This document shows positions 1 through 9,900 of a stretch of 40,921 bases of DNA, piece after piece. The notes beneath the pieces were generated by a model. The model was given only the letters and a program-made list of their open reading frames with translations, searched no databases and was not told the DNA's origin. Location: positions 1 through 40,921 of IMG/VR virus record IMGVR_UViG_3300047331_000043; one strand, written 5' to 3'. Position 1 is the stretch's first letter. Each line of letters starts with the position of its first letter. The translations under genes were made by a program, and so were the position numbers. This stretch comes from a virus.

Positions 1-324
1 TCAAGCGCCGCCCGTTTTCCCGGCCGCGGGCACTGCCGCTGCTGGCAGCGGGGACGGCGCCTGTACGACGACAACCGTAGGCGCGGGACCGGCCTGCTGG
101 GCGGCGGCAACCAGCGCCAGCCCGTCGCGCGCGAGCGCAGTCGCGGCCGCGCGGCCCGCCTGATTGTCGGGCAGCACCAAGCCGACGATCCCGACCAGCA
201 CCGTGCTGGCGGCCGCGCCGGCGTCCATTCCGCCGAGCAGATAGGCGGTTGCCCCGGTCAGCACGGACAGCAGGCCGGTACGGGTCGAGGTCTGACCCAG
301 CCAAACGCGCACGCGATCAAGCAT
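1..324 (-). CDS. Putative holin-like small membrane protein
   Basis: This 107-residue protein has a short amphipathic N-terminus (WLGQTSTRTG), then one or two hydrophobic segments (about residues 18-53) and a long Ala/Pro/Val-rich tail. The start is ATG at 324, preceded by an AAGGAG ribosome site about 6 bases away. It is the last gene of the leftward late operon, 37 bases after the endolysin, which is a usual place for a holin or a similar small membrane protein. Such short proteins with a WLG-type N-terminus beside an endolysin are common in alphaproteobacterial phages. The holin role is inferred from position and hydrophobicity, since no holin family motif is recognisable. The stop codon is the first codon of the window, so the gene is complete. 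Confidence 0.55.
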   Translation of the reverse strand: MLDRVRVWLGQTSTRTGLLSVLTGATAYLLGGMDAGAAASTVLVGIVGLVLPDNQAGRAAATALARDGLALVAAAQQAGPAPTVVVVQAPSPLPAAAVPAAGKTGGA

Positions 325-361
325 GGAAGTCTCCTTTCGGGTTGAGAGAGGGCAGCCAGAG

Positions 362-940
362 TCAGGCGGCGGACAGCACCGTGCGGGCGGCGGCCGCCTT
401 GGCGCGCCAAGCCGCGGCCTCGGCGTGCGCCGCCACGCACCGCGCCTCGGCGCGGCGATCCCAGCCGCGCAGGAACAGGCCGGCGCTGGCGCAATGGCGG
501 TAGAAATCTTCGTCCCGGTGCGTCAGCCGGTCGATCAGCACGTCCGGGTCCGCCCGCAGCACCGCGGCCAACGTCGCCGGCCCGAACACGCCGTCACCAC
601 GCACCCCCGCGGCCAGCTGCAGGAGCACGATGGAGTTGTGCGGGCCGGAGCCGTTGGCGAAATCGAACGCGCACAAATCGACGCCGCACGGCAGCTGGTC
701 CCCACGAACGGCATCCCAGAACTGCAGGTAGATCGCCGCTATGTCGGCATGCGTGATCGCGCCGAGATCATGGGGCGTCGGCACCGGCCGACCCTGCCGG
801 CGGCAGAATTCGGCGAACGTCGACAGCGTCACGCCGTAAGCCGTCCAGCCGCCGGAGTCGCCGGCCGTGTTGTGCAAACCCTGGCCGTCGAAATCCGGCC
901 GCTGCCCGAACGAGAGCGCGGCGCCAAAATTACAGCGCAT
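362..940 (-). CDS. Endolysin, glycosyl hydrolase 108 family (N-acetylmuramidase)
   Basis: This 192-residue protein matches the GH108 muramidase pattern. An N-terminal SGGWTAYGVT block (about residues 29-38) corresponds to the family DPGGxTxxGIT motif. A central YLQFWDAVRGDQLPCGVD segment and CAFDFANGSGP follow, and then a peptidoglycan-binding-like region with DGVFGPATLAAV. It would cut glycan strands in the wall at lysis. The start ATG at 940 has a GAGGA site about 6 bases upstream. The usual EGG containing the catalytic glutamate before the DPGG block is not present; the matching stretch reads FDGQGLHN. No signal peptide is visible, so export probably depends on the holin. It lies between the holin-like gene and the TM/coiled-coil gene. 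Confidence 0.85.
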   Translation of the reverse strand: MRCNFGAALSFGQRPDFDGQGLHNTAGDSGGWTAYGVTLSTFAEFCRRQGRPVPTPHDLGAITHADIAAIYLQFWDAVRGDQLPCGVDLCAFDFANGSGPHNSIVLLQLAAGVRGDGVFGPATLAAVLRADPDVLIDRLTHRDEDFYRHCASAGLFLRGWDRRAEARCVAAHAEAAAWRAKAAAARTVLSAA

Positions 941-1002
941 TGGATTGTCCTCTGTGTGGTCGGCTTGATTCCGCCGCGCGCAGCCCGGCGGCGCGGTAGA
1001 GC

Positions 1003-1026
1003 GGGCCGCCGCGGCGCGGCCCTTTT
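1003..1026 (+). terminator. Hairpin with short T run, terminator-like on the plus strand
   Basis: A perfect 7-bp stem (GGGCCGC / GCGGCCC) with a 6-base loop is followed directly by TTTT. Read on the plus strand it resembles an intrinsic terminator that would stop transcription running against the late operon. On the minus strand it lies in the gap between the TM/coiled-coil gene and the endolysin and has no U tract. Its function is uncertain. Confidence 0.35.
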
Positions 1027-1036
1027 AGGCCGCCGG

Positions 1037-1516
1037 TCAGTCGCCGGCGTCGCGCGGGTCCGAGGCGCGGCCGCCGAGCCCGGGAAGCCCGGTGCCGGTG
1101 CGGCCGACCAGGCTCACCAGGTCTCGCAGCATTTCAGTATTCAGCCGCACCGCCGCCTGCACGCCCGACAGCTCGCCCAGCCGGTCGGAAATCCGCTCAA
1201 CCCGATCCGAAAGCCGCTCGACCAGAACTGCAATCTGCCGGTCGCCGGCGTTCACCTCATCGCGCTGCGCACTTGTGGTCGACAGCCGCGACGCCTGCGC
1301 TTCCAGCCCCGAAAAGCGGTCGTGCATTTCCAGCCGCAGCCGCTCGCGCGCCGCGTCCTGATAGGTCGCCGTCTCGGTGATCTTGGTATCAACCAGCAGC
1401 CGCGTCGCGTCGGTCTTTGTTTCAATGCGCCGATTGAGCGCCGTTACCGTGCCCATGATCGCCACAAACGCGGCCACGCCGGCCGACACCATGCCGGCAG
1501 CATCCGAAATTTCCAT
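1037..1516 (-). CDS. Membrane-anchored coiled-coil protein in the lysis cassette (spanin-like)
   Basis: This protein has 159 residues from ATG at 1516 (MEISDAAGM), which has a GAAGG-type site upstream; a longer in-frame extension has arginine-rich, non-protein-like sequence. Residues about 8-26 form one hydrophobic segment. The rest is a long charged helix with heptad character (ERLSDRVERISDRLGELSG). One N-terminal membrane anchor plus a periplasmic coiled coil, next to an endolysin, is the architecture of an Rz-type inner-membrane spanin. No Rz1 lipoprotein is seen embedded in or after it, so the spanin role is a guess from layout. It could equally be a holin accessory or a generic phage membrane coiled-coil protein. 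Confidence 0.6.
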   Translation of the reverse strand: MEISDAAGMVSAGVAAFVAIMGTVTALNRRIETKTDATRLLVDTKITETATYQDAARERLRLEMHDRFSGLEAQASRLSTTSAQRDEVNAGDRQIAVLVERLSDRVERISDRLGELSGVQAAVRLNTEMLRDLVSLVGRTGTGLPGLGGRASDPRDAGD

Positions 1517-1544
1517 CTGACAAGACCTTCGAGAAAGTGCGGGC

Positions 1545-4175
1545 TTAATGGCCGAACGTGTGCAGGTGATTCTGCGCCGGCGACAGCCAATAGGTCTGCC
1601 CGGTCTTCTGCTGCAGCAGCCGCTCATGCCGCGCCAGATAGCCAGGATTGAGCCACTCCTGCAGGCTATACAAAAAGAGGTAATTCCACGCGACGCGCGC
1701 GGCGTGCATGTTCACGAACGGCAGGTTGCCGGTCACGATGCGCGCCAGCTCCGGCGCCAGATCGTGCTCCGCCTGCTTCGCCTCGGAGCGGCTGCCATAG
1801 GCGGCCAGCTTCAAATCGTTCCAGAGGTTGAAAACCTCCGTCGTCGCCTGGCCGACCACCGGCCCCAGGATCGTGTCGGAGACGCTGCCGCCGAAACGGC
1901 TGTATTCGCCGAACAGGAAGTCACCCAGCACGCCGAAGCCGCCGCCCTGCGCCATCGCGGCCATCCAGGTGCGGCTGTCGTTCGGCGGCCGCGGATTGAG
2001 ACCGCGAAAGCTGTCCTTGATGGTCATCACCAGATAGCCCAGCACCGCCGAGCCGGCGATCACCTGCGCCACACCGCTCACAGCGCCCGCTATGCCCTGG
2101 CCGCCATACAGCTCGCGGCCCCACACCTGCTTGAATGCCGCCAGCGGCCAGGTCTTGAATTGCGCGAAAAACCGCGCCGCCTCGCCAGCCGCCGTGCCCG
2201 GCCGCAAGCCGCCGAGTATCAGCGCCCGGTCATCAATGCCCGGCGAGACGACCGTCCGCGCTGCGACGTCGGAATAGTAGGCGTGCAGCTTGAGCGAGAG
2301 CTTGTCGCGCGCAATCGCGTCCTGATCCACCGATGGCGTCAGATCGCGCGCCACCCTGACCATTGCCTCCGGCGTCGCGCGCTCCGCCGCGTCCGGCGTC
2401 AGATAGACGCGGCCCTCCGCGGTCGGATGGTTCGGCGCACTGCGCAGCGCGTTCCAGTCGTCCTTGCTGATCGTGTACGCCTCAAACGCCCGCTGCGTCT
2501 CCGCCGGCAGCGCCTCGTATTCGCGGTCGATCATCCGGCCGAGATGGTGCGACAACAGGTGCATGGTCGCCGCCTTCTGCGCATCGACCAAGTTTGTCAG
2601 GCCGCTGACCTTGAAGAACGTATTCGCGATCTTCGACAGTCGGCCCGGCACGCCGTCATCCGGCTGGAACTTGCTCAGCATCGAGCCTTGCGCGCCTTCA
2701 AGCCCGGCCAGCAGCAGGTCGGACACCTCGCGCATTGCTTCATTGCCGCGCGGGCGGAAGATGTTCAGCAGCGCCTGCAGGTAGTTGCCGTGGCGTTCCA
2801 GCACGCCAACTCCCTGATAGCGCAGCTCGCTGGCTTTGGTGACGCCGACCGTCAGGTGCGTTGCCGCCACCAGGCCCAGCTTTGCCATCGACTCAACCGT
2901 CCGCACGCCGTTGGCAATTTCCGCGGTCAGCCGGTGCGCCGGCCGGTTCGCGGTGCCGTCCAGCATGTCAAACCGCGCTTGCAGCTTTGCCTCGGCCTGC
3001 TTGAGCCGGTCGACCGACTCCGGCGAGCTCTGGACGTACTGCTCGGCCAGCCACCGCTGATCGGCTGCAAAAGCGTCGCGCGGGTTCGTGCCCCAGGTAT
3101 CGAGCAAGACTTCCTGCCGCGCGGCGCGGTCCAGCGAGCCAAGCGTCTGCTCAAGCAGCGATCCCGTGCCAAACTCCTTCTGATACGCCAGCCAGGACTC
3201 GCCGTCCTTGAAATGCAGGACGCGCGACGCGCTCGCCCGCTTGGCCACGTTGGCGCCGCGCGGGCGGCCCGGCAGATCGCCCATCAGCATCGCCTGGTCG
3301 TCAACCATATGGTGCCCGGCCACAAAACTGTTGAAGACCTCGCCGAGCTCGGCGGCGCCGACCTCGCCCATGCGGTCCTCATCCAGCAGCGGCAGAACCC
3401 GCTTCACCCAATTCGCCCGCGCGGCGTCCAGGCCGATCGGATCCAAACCCCGCTGCAGCGCACCCCGCTTGTCGCCCGCGTGCCGCATCTTGTCCGCGTC
3501 ATGCACCGTGCGCGTGATGTAGCCGGCATAGTCGCCGATGTAGCCGCCGGCGCGATTGACTCGAGTCTTCGCGACCTCCTGCCAGCCATGGATGATGGTC
3601 GCTATCTGCAGCGCCACCCGGTCGCCGGTCACGCCAGGCTTGCCTTTCCGGCCAGCCGCCTGCATCGACAGCTCATAGAGCTCGCGGCCCCATTTGTCGG
3701 CGAGCGCGCCGGAGCGCGCCGTCTGCAGCAGCCCGGCATTCGCCAGGTCACGCACCAGGCCGACATACTGCCCGCGCCGCGTGACAATGCGCGCCTCGGC
3801 CGAATACCGCCCGCCCTTGGTCGGCGTGACAATCGCCACAATCTGATTGCGCAGTGCCGTCGCCAGGTCCGCGACACCGCCGCGGCGTTTGTTGCCCAGG
3901 TCCGCCGCGGCCGCCCGCAAGCTGTTCCGCCGCATGATCGCTTTCTGCAGGTTCTGCAGTCGCTGGCGCCGCTGGATCGCGGTCGCGAACTGATCGGCGT
4001 CGCCGAGCTCGCGCGCCGCCTGAATCGCGGCCTCCGCCCAGGAAATGCCCTTCTCGCGCACCAGCTGCTGCGCCCGATCGTCCAGCGCCTCCATCGCGGC
4101 CCGCGCCCGGCGACGCGAAAACCCCTCGCCGCCGGCGCGAATCACCTCGTCTTCGCAGTCGCCCGTTCCGCTCAT
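1545..4175 (-). CDS. Large internal virion (ejected) protein, T7 gp16-like position
   Basis: This is an 876-residue protein of the kind encoded last in podovirus tail/core modules. It is rich in charged helices in the first half. Around residues 690-715 it has a Gly/Ala/Val segment (VIAGSAVLGYLVMTI) that could insert in a membrane. It ends in a C-terminal block typical of these phage proteins (FNLWNDLKL, ARVAWNYLFLYSLQEWLNPGYLARHERLLQQ split across the last 60 residues). The start ATG at 4175 overlaps the preceding stop as ATGA, which selects it over a longer frame extension. By analogy with T7, such proteins sit in the capsid core and are ejected to form a DNA conduit through the envelope. 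No enzymatic motif was recognised. Confidence 0.75.
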   Translation of the reverse strand: MSGTGDCEDEVIRAGGEGFSRRRARAAMEALDDRAQQLVREKGISWAEAAIQAARELGDADQFATAIQRRQRLQNLQKAIMRRNSLRAAAADLGNKRRGGVADLATALRNQIVAIVTPTKGGRYSAEARIVTRRGQYVGLVRDLANAGLLQTARSGALADKWGRELYELSMQAAGRKGKPGVTGDRVALQIATIIHGWQEVAKTRVNRAGGYIGDYAGYITRTVHDADKMRHAGDKRGALQRGLDPIGLDAARANWVKRVLPLLDEDRMGEVGAAELGEVFNSFVAGHHMVDDQAMLMGDLPGRPRGANVAKRASASRVLHFKDGESWLAYQKEFGTGSLLEQTLGSLDRAARQEVLLDTWGTNPRDAFAADQRWLAEQYVQSSPESVDRLKQAEAKLQARFDMLDGTANRPAHRLTAEIANGVRTVESMAKLGLVAATHLTVGVTKASELRYQGVGVLERHGNYLQALLNIFRPRGNEAMREVSDLLLAGLEGAQGSMLSKFQPDDGVPGRLSKIANTFFKVSGLTNLVDAQKAATMHLLSHHLGRMIDREYEALPAETQRAFEAYTISKDDWNALRSAPNHPTAEGRVYLTPDAAERATPEAMVRVARDLTPSVDQDAIARDKLSLKLHAYYSDVAARTVVSPGIDDRALILGGLRPGTAAGEAARFFAQFKTWPLAAFKQVWGRELYGGQGIAGAVSGVAQVIAGSAVLGYLVMTIKDSFRGLNPRPPNDSRTWMAAMAQGGGFGVLGDFLFGEYSRFGGSVSDTILGPVVGQATTEVFNLWNDLKLAAYGSRSEAKQAEHDLAPELARIVTGNLPFVNMHAARVAWNYLFLYSLQEWLNPGYLARHERLLQQKTGQTYWLSPAQNHLHTFGH

Positions 4176-6949
4176 AGCTTGGTGCCCCCGCGCGCGATGC
4201 ACGCCGCCGCCGCCTCGTACGCCTGCCGCGAACGCGCGGCGTCTGTCCACTCGTCTTCGAGCGCCTGCAGCTCGGCTTCATCCGCCGGCGACAACGCGCC
4301 GGCCTCGCGCGCCCGCTGTATGAACGCCTCGGCGTCCTGCAGGCCCTGGATGCGCGCGGCGTAGTCAAACGGCGGCGGCGCCGTGCGCGCCGCCTCGGCC
4401 GCCGCGGCCGCCGCGGCACTGTCCCGCGCGTCGGCGTCATCCGGCTTGCCCGCCGCGGCGTCCAGCGCGGCCGCGCGCGCGGCCTCGGGTTCGCCCTGGC
4501 CACCGATCGCGTCGCCGATTGCGTCCTGCGGCAGATACCCCTGCACGACTTTCGTCGTCGCGTCGGCAAGCTCATCATCGGACAGCGTCACGCCGCTTTG
4601 CTGAGCCTGGGCGCGGACTTGCTGCTCGGCCGCGTAATAATCGGCAGCATCCTCGGCCATCGCGGCCTCGCGCATCTCCTGCACCTGGCCCTGGTCGATC
4701 CGCGAGTACTGCTTGCGGCCGCGCAGTTCCTCGTCAACGCCGTCCAGCAGATCGGCAATCGTGCTGTCGTGCGGCAGATAGCCGGCTTCCTCTGCCGCCT
4801 CGCGGGCGCGGTCCAGCGTCATGCCGCCGGTCTTGCGCACCAACATGCCCTTACCCGGGACGAGATGCTTGTGCGCGTCCAGTGCGACCAGGTCGCCGCC
4901 GGCGTCGCGGGCAAGCCCGCCCCGGCTGGCGAGGAAGTGCAGCAGGCTGACCGGCTGGCGGGCACGGGGCGGCTTGCCGCGCGGTGAAGGTGCTGGCGTC
5001 GGTGTTGGCGCCAAGGGCGCTGGCCTGCCGGGCGCGATCTGCGGCGGCGCCTCCGGCATCGCCTCGGATGCCGGAGGCGCCGGTATCTCGGCGGCGTTCG
5101 ACGGCGCGCCTGATGCGGTCCCGGCCTCGCTACCGGCGCCCCCGCTCGGCTCGGAAGCCGGCGCCGGCCGCTGCTCCGCCACGGACAGCGGCCCGGCTTT
5201 CGGGTCGGACGCCCTTGCGAGCTCCTTGATTTGCGCCCGCACGGCCGCGCCGCGCGCGTCAATCTCGGCGTCGGTAAGACCGTTCGACCGCAGCCAATCG
5301 CGATAGGCGCCGTCCTTCGGCGACTTCGTTTTCTGCGCCGTGATGAACAGCGCGCGATCCGTGTCGCTCTCGAACTGCAGCGCGAAGTTTTTCGCCCCGA
5401 ACCCATAGCGCGGCTTTGCGCCTGTCAGCGCAGGCGGCAGCTTGTCGATCACCGGCGGCCGTATCGGTGCGACGGGCGCTGACGGTTCCGCGGCGGCTGC
5501 GTTGATTGCCGGCCCGGCCGTTGCTATGTCTTCAGCCGCCGGCGTCTCCCGGCCCTGCGGTGTCCGAGGATTAAGGCCCGCAGCGGTATCTCCTAGGGGC
5601 CTAAAAAGCTCTGAAGAGGATCCGGGAGCGCCGGCACGGGGCTTCGACAGCAGGTTTTCCGCATCGGGCCTTCTCGGATCCTGAACGTAAGCTGTGACAA
5701 TTCGCCGCTCCCCGTCCGTCGCGTCGAACGGAGCGTCTCCAAACACGACCGTTCGCAGATCTCCGGTCGGGCCCGGCAGGCTGACACGCCATTCGCGGCC
5801 CGATGTGCCACTGCCGGCGATCGTCGGTTCGAAGTCGCGAATTACCCGCGGAAAGGCCACCAGGTCGTCGCGTGTCACCTGCATGGCAGGATCTTTGGTC
5901 GAGCCTTCGCCGTGCCTGAAGATGATCTTCGTCAGGCCCCAGCCGGAGCCCTGCACCGTCACGTCGCCGATGCCCTTCCAGCCGCCGCGCTCGATGATCG
6001 CGCCGTCGATGTCTTCGGGCGTGATGCGCACCAGCGGATCGTTCGCCGGCCCCTGGGGCGTTGCGCGCACCTGGTCGTAAGCCTGGCCAACCGCGTGGCT
6101 TTCCGCCAGCGCTGTGTCGACCAGCGGCTCGACCTCGACCGGCCGCCCCTCGGCCATCTGCGCGACCGACGTACGAGTCAGCGCCTCGCCCAGCGCCGGA
6201 TCGCTCGCCACCGCGGCGCCCGCCTCGCTGCGCGCGTAGCGACGGCCAATCACATCGCCCAGGCCGCCGATTGCGCTATGCAGCGCCCCGCCCATCAGGC
6301 CGCCGAAGGCGAGCTCGCCCAGCGCGTTGCCCATGGTAAAATCGTCATGCTCGGTCGCGGCTTGCAGCGCGCCCAGCGGCAGCAGCGCCGCCTGGCCGGC
6401 GACACCCTGGCTGGCGCCCGCCACCGCGCGCGCCGCCACCCGGCCCAGCACCGACTCACCGAACGCGGCAGCTAGCTTCGCCTCCGGCACGCCTGGGACG
6501 AACGTCGCCGCCCAGTTGAGCGGATCCAGCAGCGACGTCAGCAGCGACACGCCCGTACGCGCGTCGGAGCCGGAAAAAAGCCCGCCCTGGCGCCGCGCGA
6601 TCATGTCCGCGCGCACGGCCTGGTCGTGCTTGACGTCGTGCAGCTCGGAAGCCGTCATCTCGGCGACCGGCGAGTCCCATTTCAGGCCGAGCGACGGAAT
6701 GCCGTATTTTTCGGTCGCCGTCTTGCCGTCCAGCATGGTCGCGTCCGGCATCGCAGCGCCCGGGATCGGATTGCCGTACTCGTCCGCCCCGATCGGCAGC
6801 TGGCCCGCCAGCCACAGCGACGGAAAGCTATGCACCGCGTCGCCGGCGACCGCGCCGAGCACGTCCGCATCTGACGCCGGCACGCGATCGGCGGCCGTCT
6901 GCCGCAGCGTCGCGCTGTCCATAATGTCGCCGGAAATAAAGCCGACCAT
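4172..6949 (-). CDS. Large polyvalent internal virion protein with PBECR-like nuclease domain
   Basis: This protein has 925 residues; start ATG at 6949 overlaps the preceding stop as TGATG. Segments in order: an N-terminal helical region (1-240) with hydrophobic Gly/Ala stretches; a compact domain at about 305-430 with KIIFRHGEG, TRDDLVAFPRVIRD and ERRIVTAYVQDPRRPD, which resembles the phage Barnase/EndoU/Colicin/RelE-like (PBECR) nuclease domains; a helical domain at about 510-580 (ESDTDRALFI...SNGLTDAEID) seen in many podovirus virion proteins; a Pro/Ala linker; and a block at 667-725 (SLLHFLASRGGLARDAGGDL...REAAEEAGYLP) common in large polyvalent phage proteins. It is probably ejected into the host. 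Family assignment of the PBECR-like part is from pattern recognition only. Confidence 0.75.
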   Translation of the reverse strand: MVGFISGDIMDSATLRQTAADRVPASDADVLGAVAGDAVHSFPSLWLAGQLPIGADEYGNPIPGAAMPDATMLDGKTATEKYGIPSLGLKWDSPVAEMTASELHDVKHDQAVRADMIARRQGGLFSGSDARTGVSLLTSLLDPLNWAATFVPGVPEAKLAAAFGESVLGRVAARAVAGASQGVAGQAALLPLGALQAATEHDDFTMGNALGELAFGGLMGGALHSAIGGLGDVIGRRYARSEAGAAVASDPALGEALTRTSVAQMAEGRPVEVEPLVDTALAESHAVGQAYDQVRATPQGPANDPLVRITPEDIDGAIIERGGWKGIGDVTVQGSGWGLTKIIFRHGEGSTKDPAMQVTRDDLVAFPRVIRDFEPTIAGSGTSGREWRVSLPGPTGDLRTVVFGDAPFDATDGERRIVTAYVQDPRRPDAENLLSKPRAGAPGSSSELFRPLGDTAAGLNPRTPQGRETPAAEDIATAGPAINAAAAEPSAPVAPIRPPVIDKLPPALTGAKPRYGFGAKNFALQFESDTDRALFITAQKTKSPKDGAYRDWLRSNGLTDAEIDARGAAVRAQIKELARASDPKAGPLSVAEQRPAPASEPSGGAGSEAGTASGAPSNAAEIPAPPASEAMPEAPPQIAPGRPAPLAPTPTPAPSPRGKPPRARQPVSLLHFLASRGGLARDAGGDLVALDAHKHLVPGKGMLVRKTGGMTLDRAREAAEEAGYLPHDSTIADLLDGVDEELRGRKQYSRIDQGQVQEMREAAMAEDAADYYAAEQQVRAQAQQSGVTLSDDELADATTKVVQGYLPQDAIGDAIGGQGEPEAARAAALDAAAGKPDDADARDSAAAAAAAEAARTAPPPFDYAARIQGLQDAEAFIQRAREAGALSPADEAELQALEDEWTDAARSRQAYEAAAACIARGGTKL

Positions 6950-9900
6950 CAGCGCCTCGGGTCCGCAATGGTCGGCAGGCGAACCATCTGCGGCGGAGAT
7001 GCCGGCTGCGGCTCCGCCGCCGCGGCCGGCATCGCGCTATAGAGGATTTGCACCGGCGAGCCGTCCGGCCGCTGCATCTTCTGCCAGCCGCCATTCAGCA
7101 GGCGCCCCACCAGCACCAGGCCCGTGTCGTCCTTGTTCGGCGCCCAAAAGCCGGAATGCGCGGCGCCCAGCGTGGTCCGCGCTCGGTCGGCCTCAGTCAG
7201 CCCAGGCGTGGTCCCCTGGAACGTCAGTAGGTCGGCACCGGTCAGGTTGCGCTGCGTGTTGATCGTCGCCGCGCGCACCTGATCCATCGTCAAGCCGTTG
7301 TCGCGCATCAACCCCCTGTCGACGCGCATTGTCCCGTCGATCTCGTATTTCTGGTCAATGATCGCGTCGGCGGCCTTGGCGATCGCGGAGTTTCCGTCCA
7401 GCCCGTCACGCGCCGCGTAGTAATAGGCGAGCGTCTTGATGCTGTTCTTGACGTCCAGCGACAGGTTCAGGCCGCCGGAATTGAACGCCGTTGTTGCGTT
7501 GAACGGCGCCATCACGGCGTCGATGTTCGACTTCTTGCCGTCGATGTACTGCCGCACTTCCTCTGCCGGCATACTTTTCAGCCGCTCCATGCCGGCCTTA
7601 TTGTCGCCTGGCACCGAACTCACGATCGCCAGCGCGCGCTGATAGTCTTCGCGCGCCTGCCCCTGGCTGGGCTCGGTCATCGTCGCGAGCGTCTGATACT
7701 GGGGATCGAGCTTGCCGACCTTGACGAGCTCGCCGAACGCCTGCGGCCACTGGTCGCCAAACTGCTTCGCCATCGCGTCCAGCGCGAGCGTCGTGCTGCC
7801 TTGCGCCGGGTCGGTGTGCGTCAGCGTCTTGACCTGCTCGGCGACCTGGTCGTTCGAGAGCAGCCGCGGCTCCTTGACGCCGAGCGCCTGCTGCTGCGCG
7901 ATCAGCGCGCCCTCATAGGCTTGCTGCGCGCCGGCGTCGCCCGGGTTGTTCTGCAGCGCCTGCAGGCGCGCCTGCACCACCGGGTCTTGCGCCGCGACAT
8001 AGGCGGCCGGATCGGCGTGCGGGCCGTTCAACACCGCCTCGCGCTGATTGACCAGCTGCACGAATTTCGCCAGCACCTGGCGGCGTAGCGCGAAGCTGGT
8101 CGGCGACTCTCCGGTCACCGCGTAGACGCCCTGCGCGGTGCCCGCCGCGGCCGTCCCGTCGCCCTCGCCGTCCATGTCCCCGGCCGCAGTGCCGCCGCCC
8201 TGCACCATGCCCGGCCCGCTCGCGCGCCCGGCGTGCAGCCGGATTTGCTGCGCGTAGCGACCCATCCCGCTCGATAGATCGGTCATGGTCGCGTTGATCT
8301 GGTCCGGCCCGGCGAGCGCGATCGACTTGTACGCCTGCCCGGCGATCTGGCTGATTTTCAGATTATTGAGCGTGTCTTCCGCCTGCTGCGCCGGCAGATA
8401 GGTGCGGATCTGCAGCTCCGGTATCGACGCATCCGCGCCGGCCTCAAGCGCCGCCTGGGTGCCCGGCAGCGAGCGCATCAGGTCGCTGCGCGCGGCGTTG
8501 GTCTGGCTATGCCACGCGCTGTATTTGGCCTGCGCGGCCGCCATCAGCCGCTGCTCAAGAATCGGATCGCCGTGCGCCCGGTCGTGCGCCTGGCTAAGCC
8601 AGTCGTCCAGATCCGGCGCGCCGTTCGCGCGCTGGTCGACCGGCGCCAGCGATTGCGTGAACGCCTGGGTCTGCCGCGTCAGCTGCTTGCTGTAGTAGCG
8701 CGTCGCCGCGGCCGTCATCTGCGCTTCAAGGACCGGATCGCCGCCCGCCGCGACGCGGGCGCGCTCGGTCAGATCTTCCAAGGTCGGCACAGTCGCCGCC
8801 GAGCTCGGCGCAGCGCCGTCCGCTCCCGCGCCTGGTGCCGCGCCTGGTGCCGCAGGCGCCGCCTCAGCCGCTGCCGCCGGCGGGCTCGGCGCCGCGCCGT
8901 CCGGCGGCGCCGGCGAGCTCGGCGCGGTGCCGTCCGGCGCCGGCGCCACGGCCGGCCCTGCCAGCTGCACGTTGTTCAGCAGCCGCGCGTAATCCTTGGG
9001 ATGCACCCCGCCGGAGTCCGCGTCGATAGGCCCCATCCAGCGCGCACCCGCGCGGCTTGCGGTCGCCGCCAGCGTCTCGTTCAGGCCGGCGAAGTCCGGC
9101 CGATTGCCGACACCCAGCAGCCGCACCTCGGCCGCGCCCTTGGCTTTCAGCAGCGCAATCTGCTCATCCACCAGGGCGACGGCTTGCGGATTGTTCGACG
9201 CGCCGGAGGACAGAATCACCGTCTTGCCTGCCACCTGCGCATCCGGCAGCGCGCGGATTTGCTGGATGGTGTCGAACGGGCTGGCGTTCTTGATCGCCGG
9301 CCCCGGGATTTTGCCGGCCGCGGCCAGGCCCTGCCCGATGCTGTCGCCGACCGCGAGATAGCCGGGCGCCCCCGAGCCCGGCGCGGTCGCCGCGGGAATC
9401 GCGCCAGTCTTGCGCAGATAATCCCGCGTCTCGGCGACCGGAATACGCGCGGCGAAGTCCTGCGGCGAAATCTCGCCGCTGCGCGGATCGCCGATGGTCG
9501 CCAGCCAGCGATCGACCTTGCCCGGGCCGGCATTGTACGCCGCGGCCGCCAGCATGGTGTTGCCGCCGTACTGCCCCACTAGGCTGTCGAAATAGGCGCG
9601 GCCCAGCTTTTCGTTATAGGTGCCGTCCGTTTTGAATCGCGCCTCATCCCACGGCAGCCCCAGCTTGCCGGCCATCTCCTGCCCGGTCCCCGGCTGCACC
9701 TGCGCGATGCCGACCGCGCCGGCCGGCGACGTCAGCGGGCCGCCCGTCTTCGGGTCGAATTGCTGGTCGCCGCTCTCCTGGTGCCGCATCCGCGGCCACA
9801 GCGCGTCCGGCGACGTATCGGACGGCCGCGCCGTCGCCGGCGGCGAATTGGTCAACGATTTCTCGAACTGCAGGACCTGGGCGCGCTGCACCAGCGGCCG

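Noticed and set aside
1548-4364. A 938-codon open frame on the plus strand opposite the gp16-like gene
   Set aside because: It is antisense to a recognisable phage protein, its product is Arg/His/Leu/Gln-rich without domains, and such long antisense frames are expected in DNA with this GC content. The same holds for frames at 323-1651, 11406-13220, 16851-18548 and 19208-20626.
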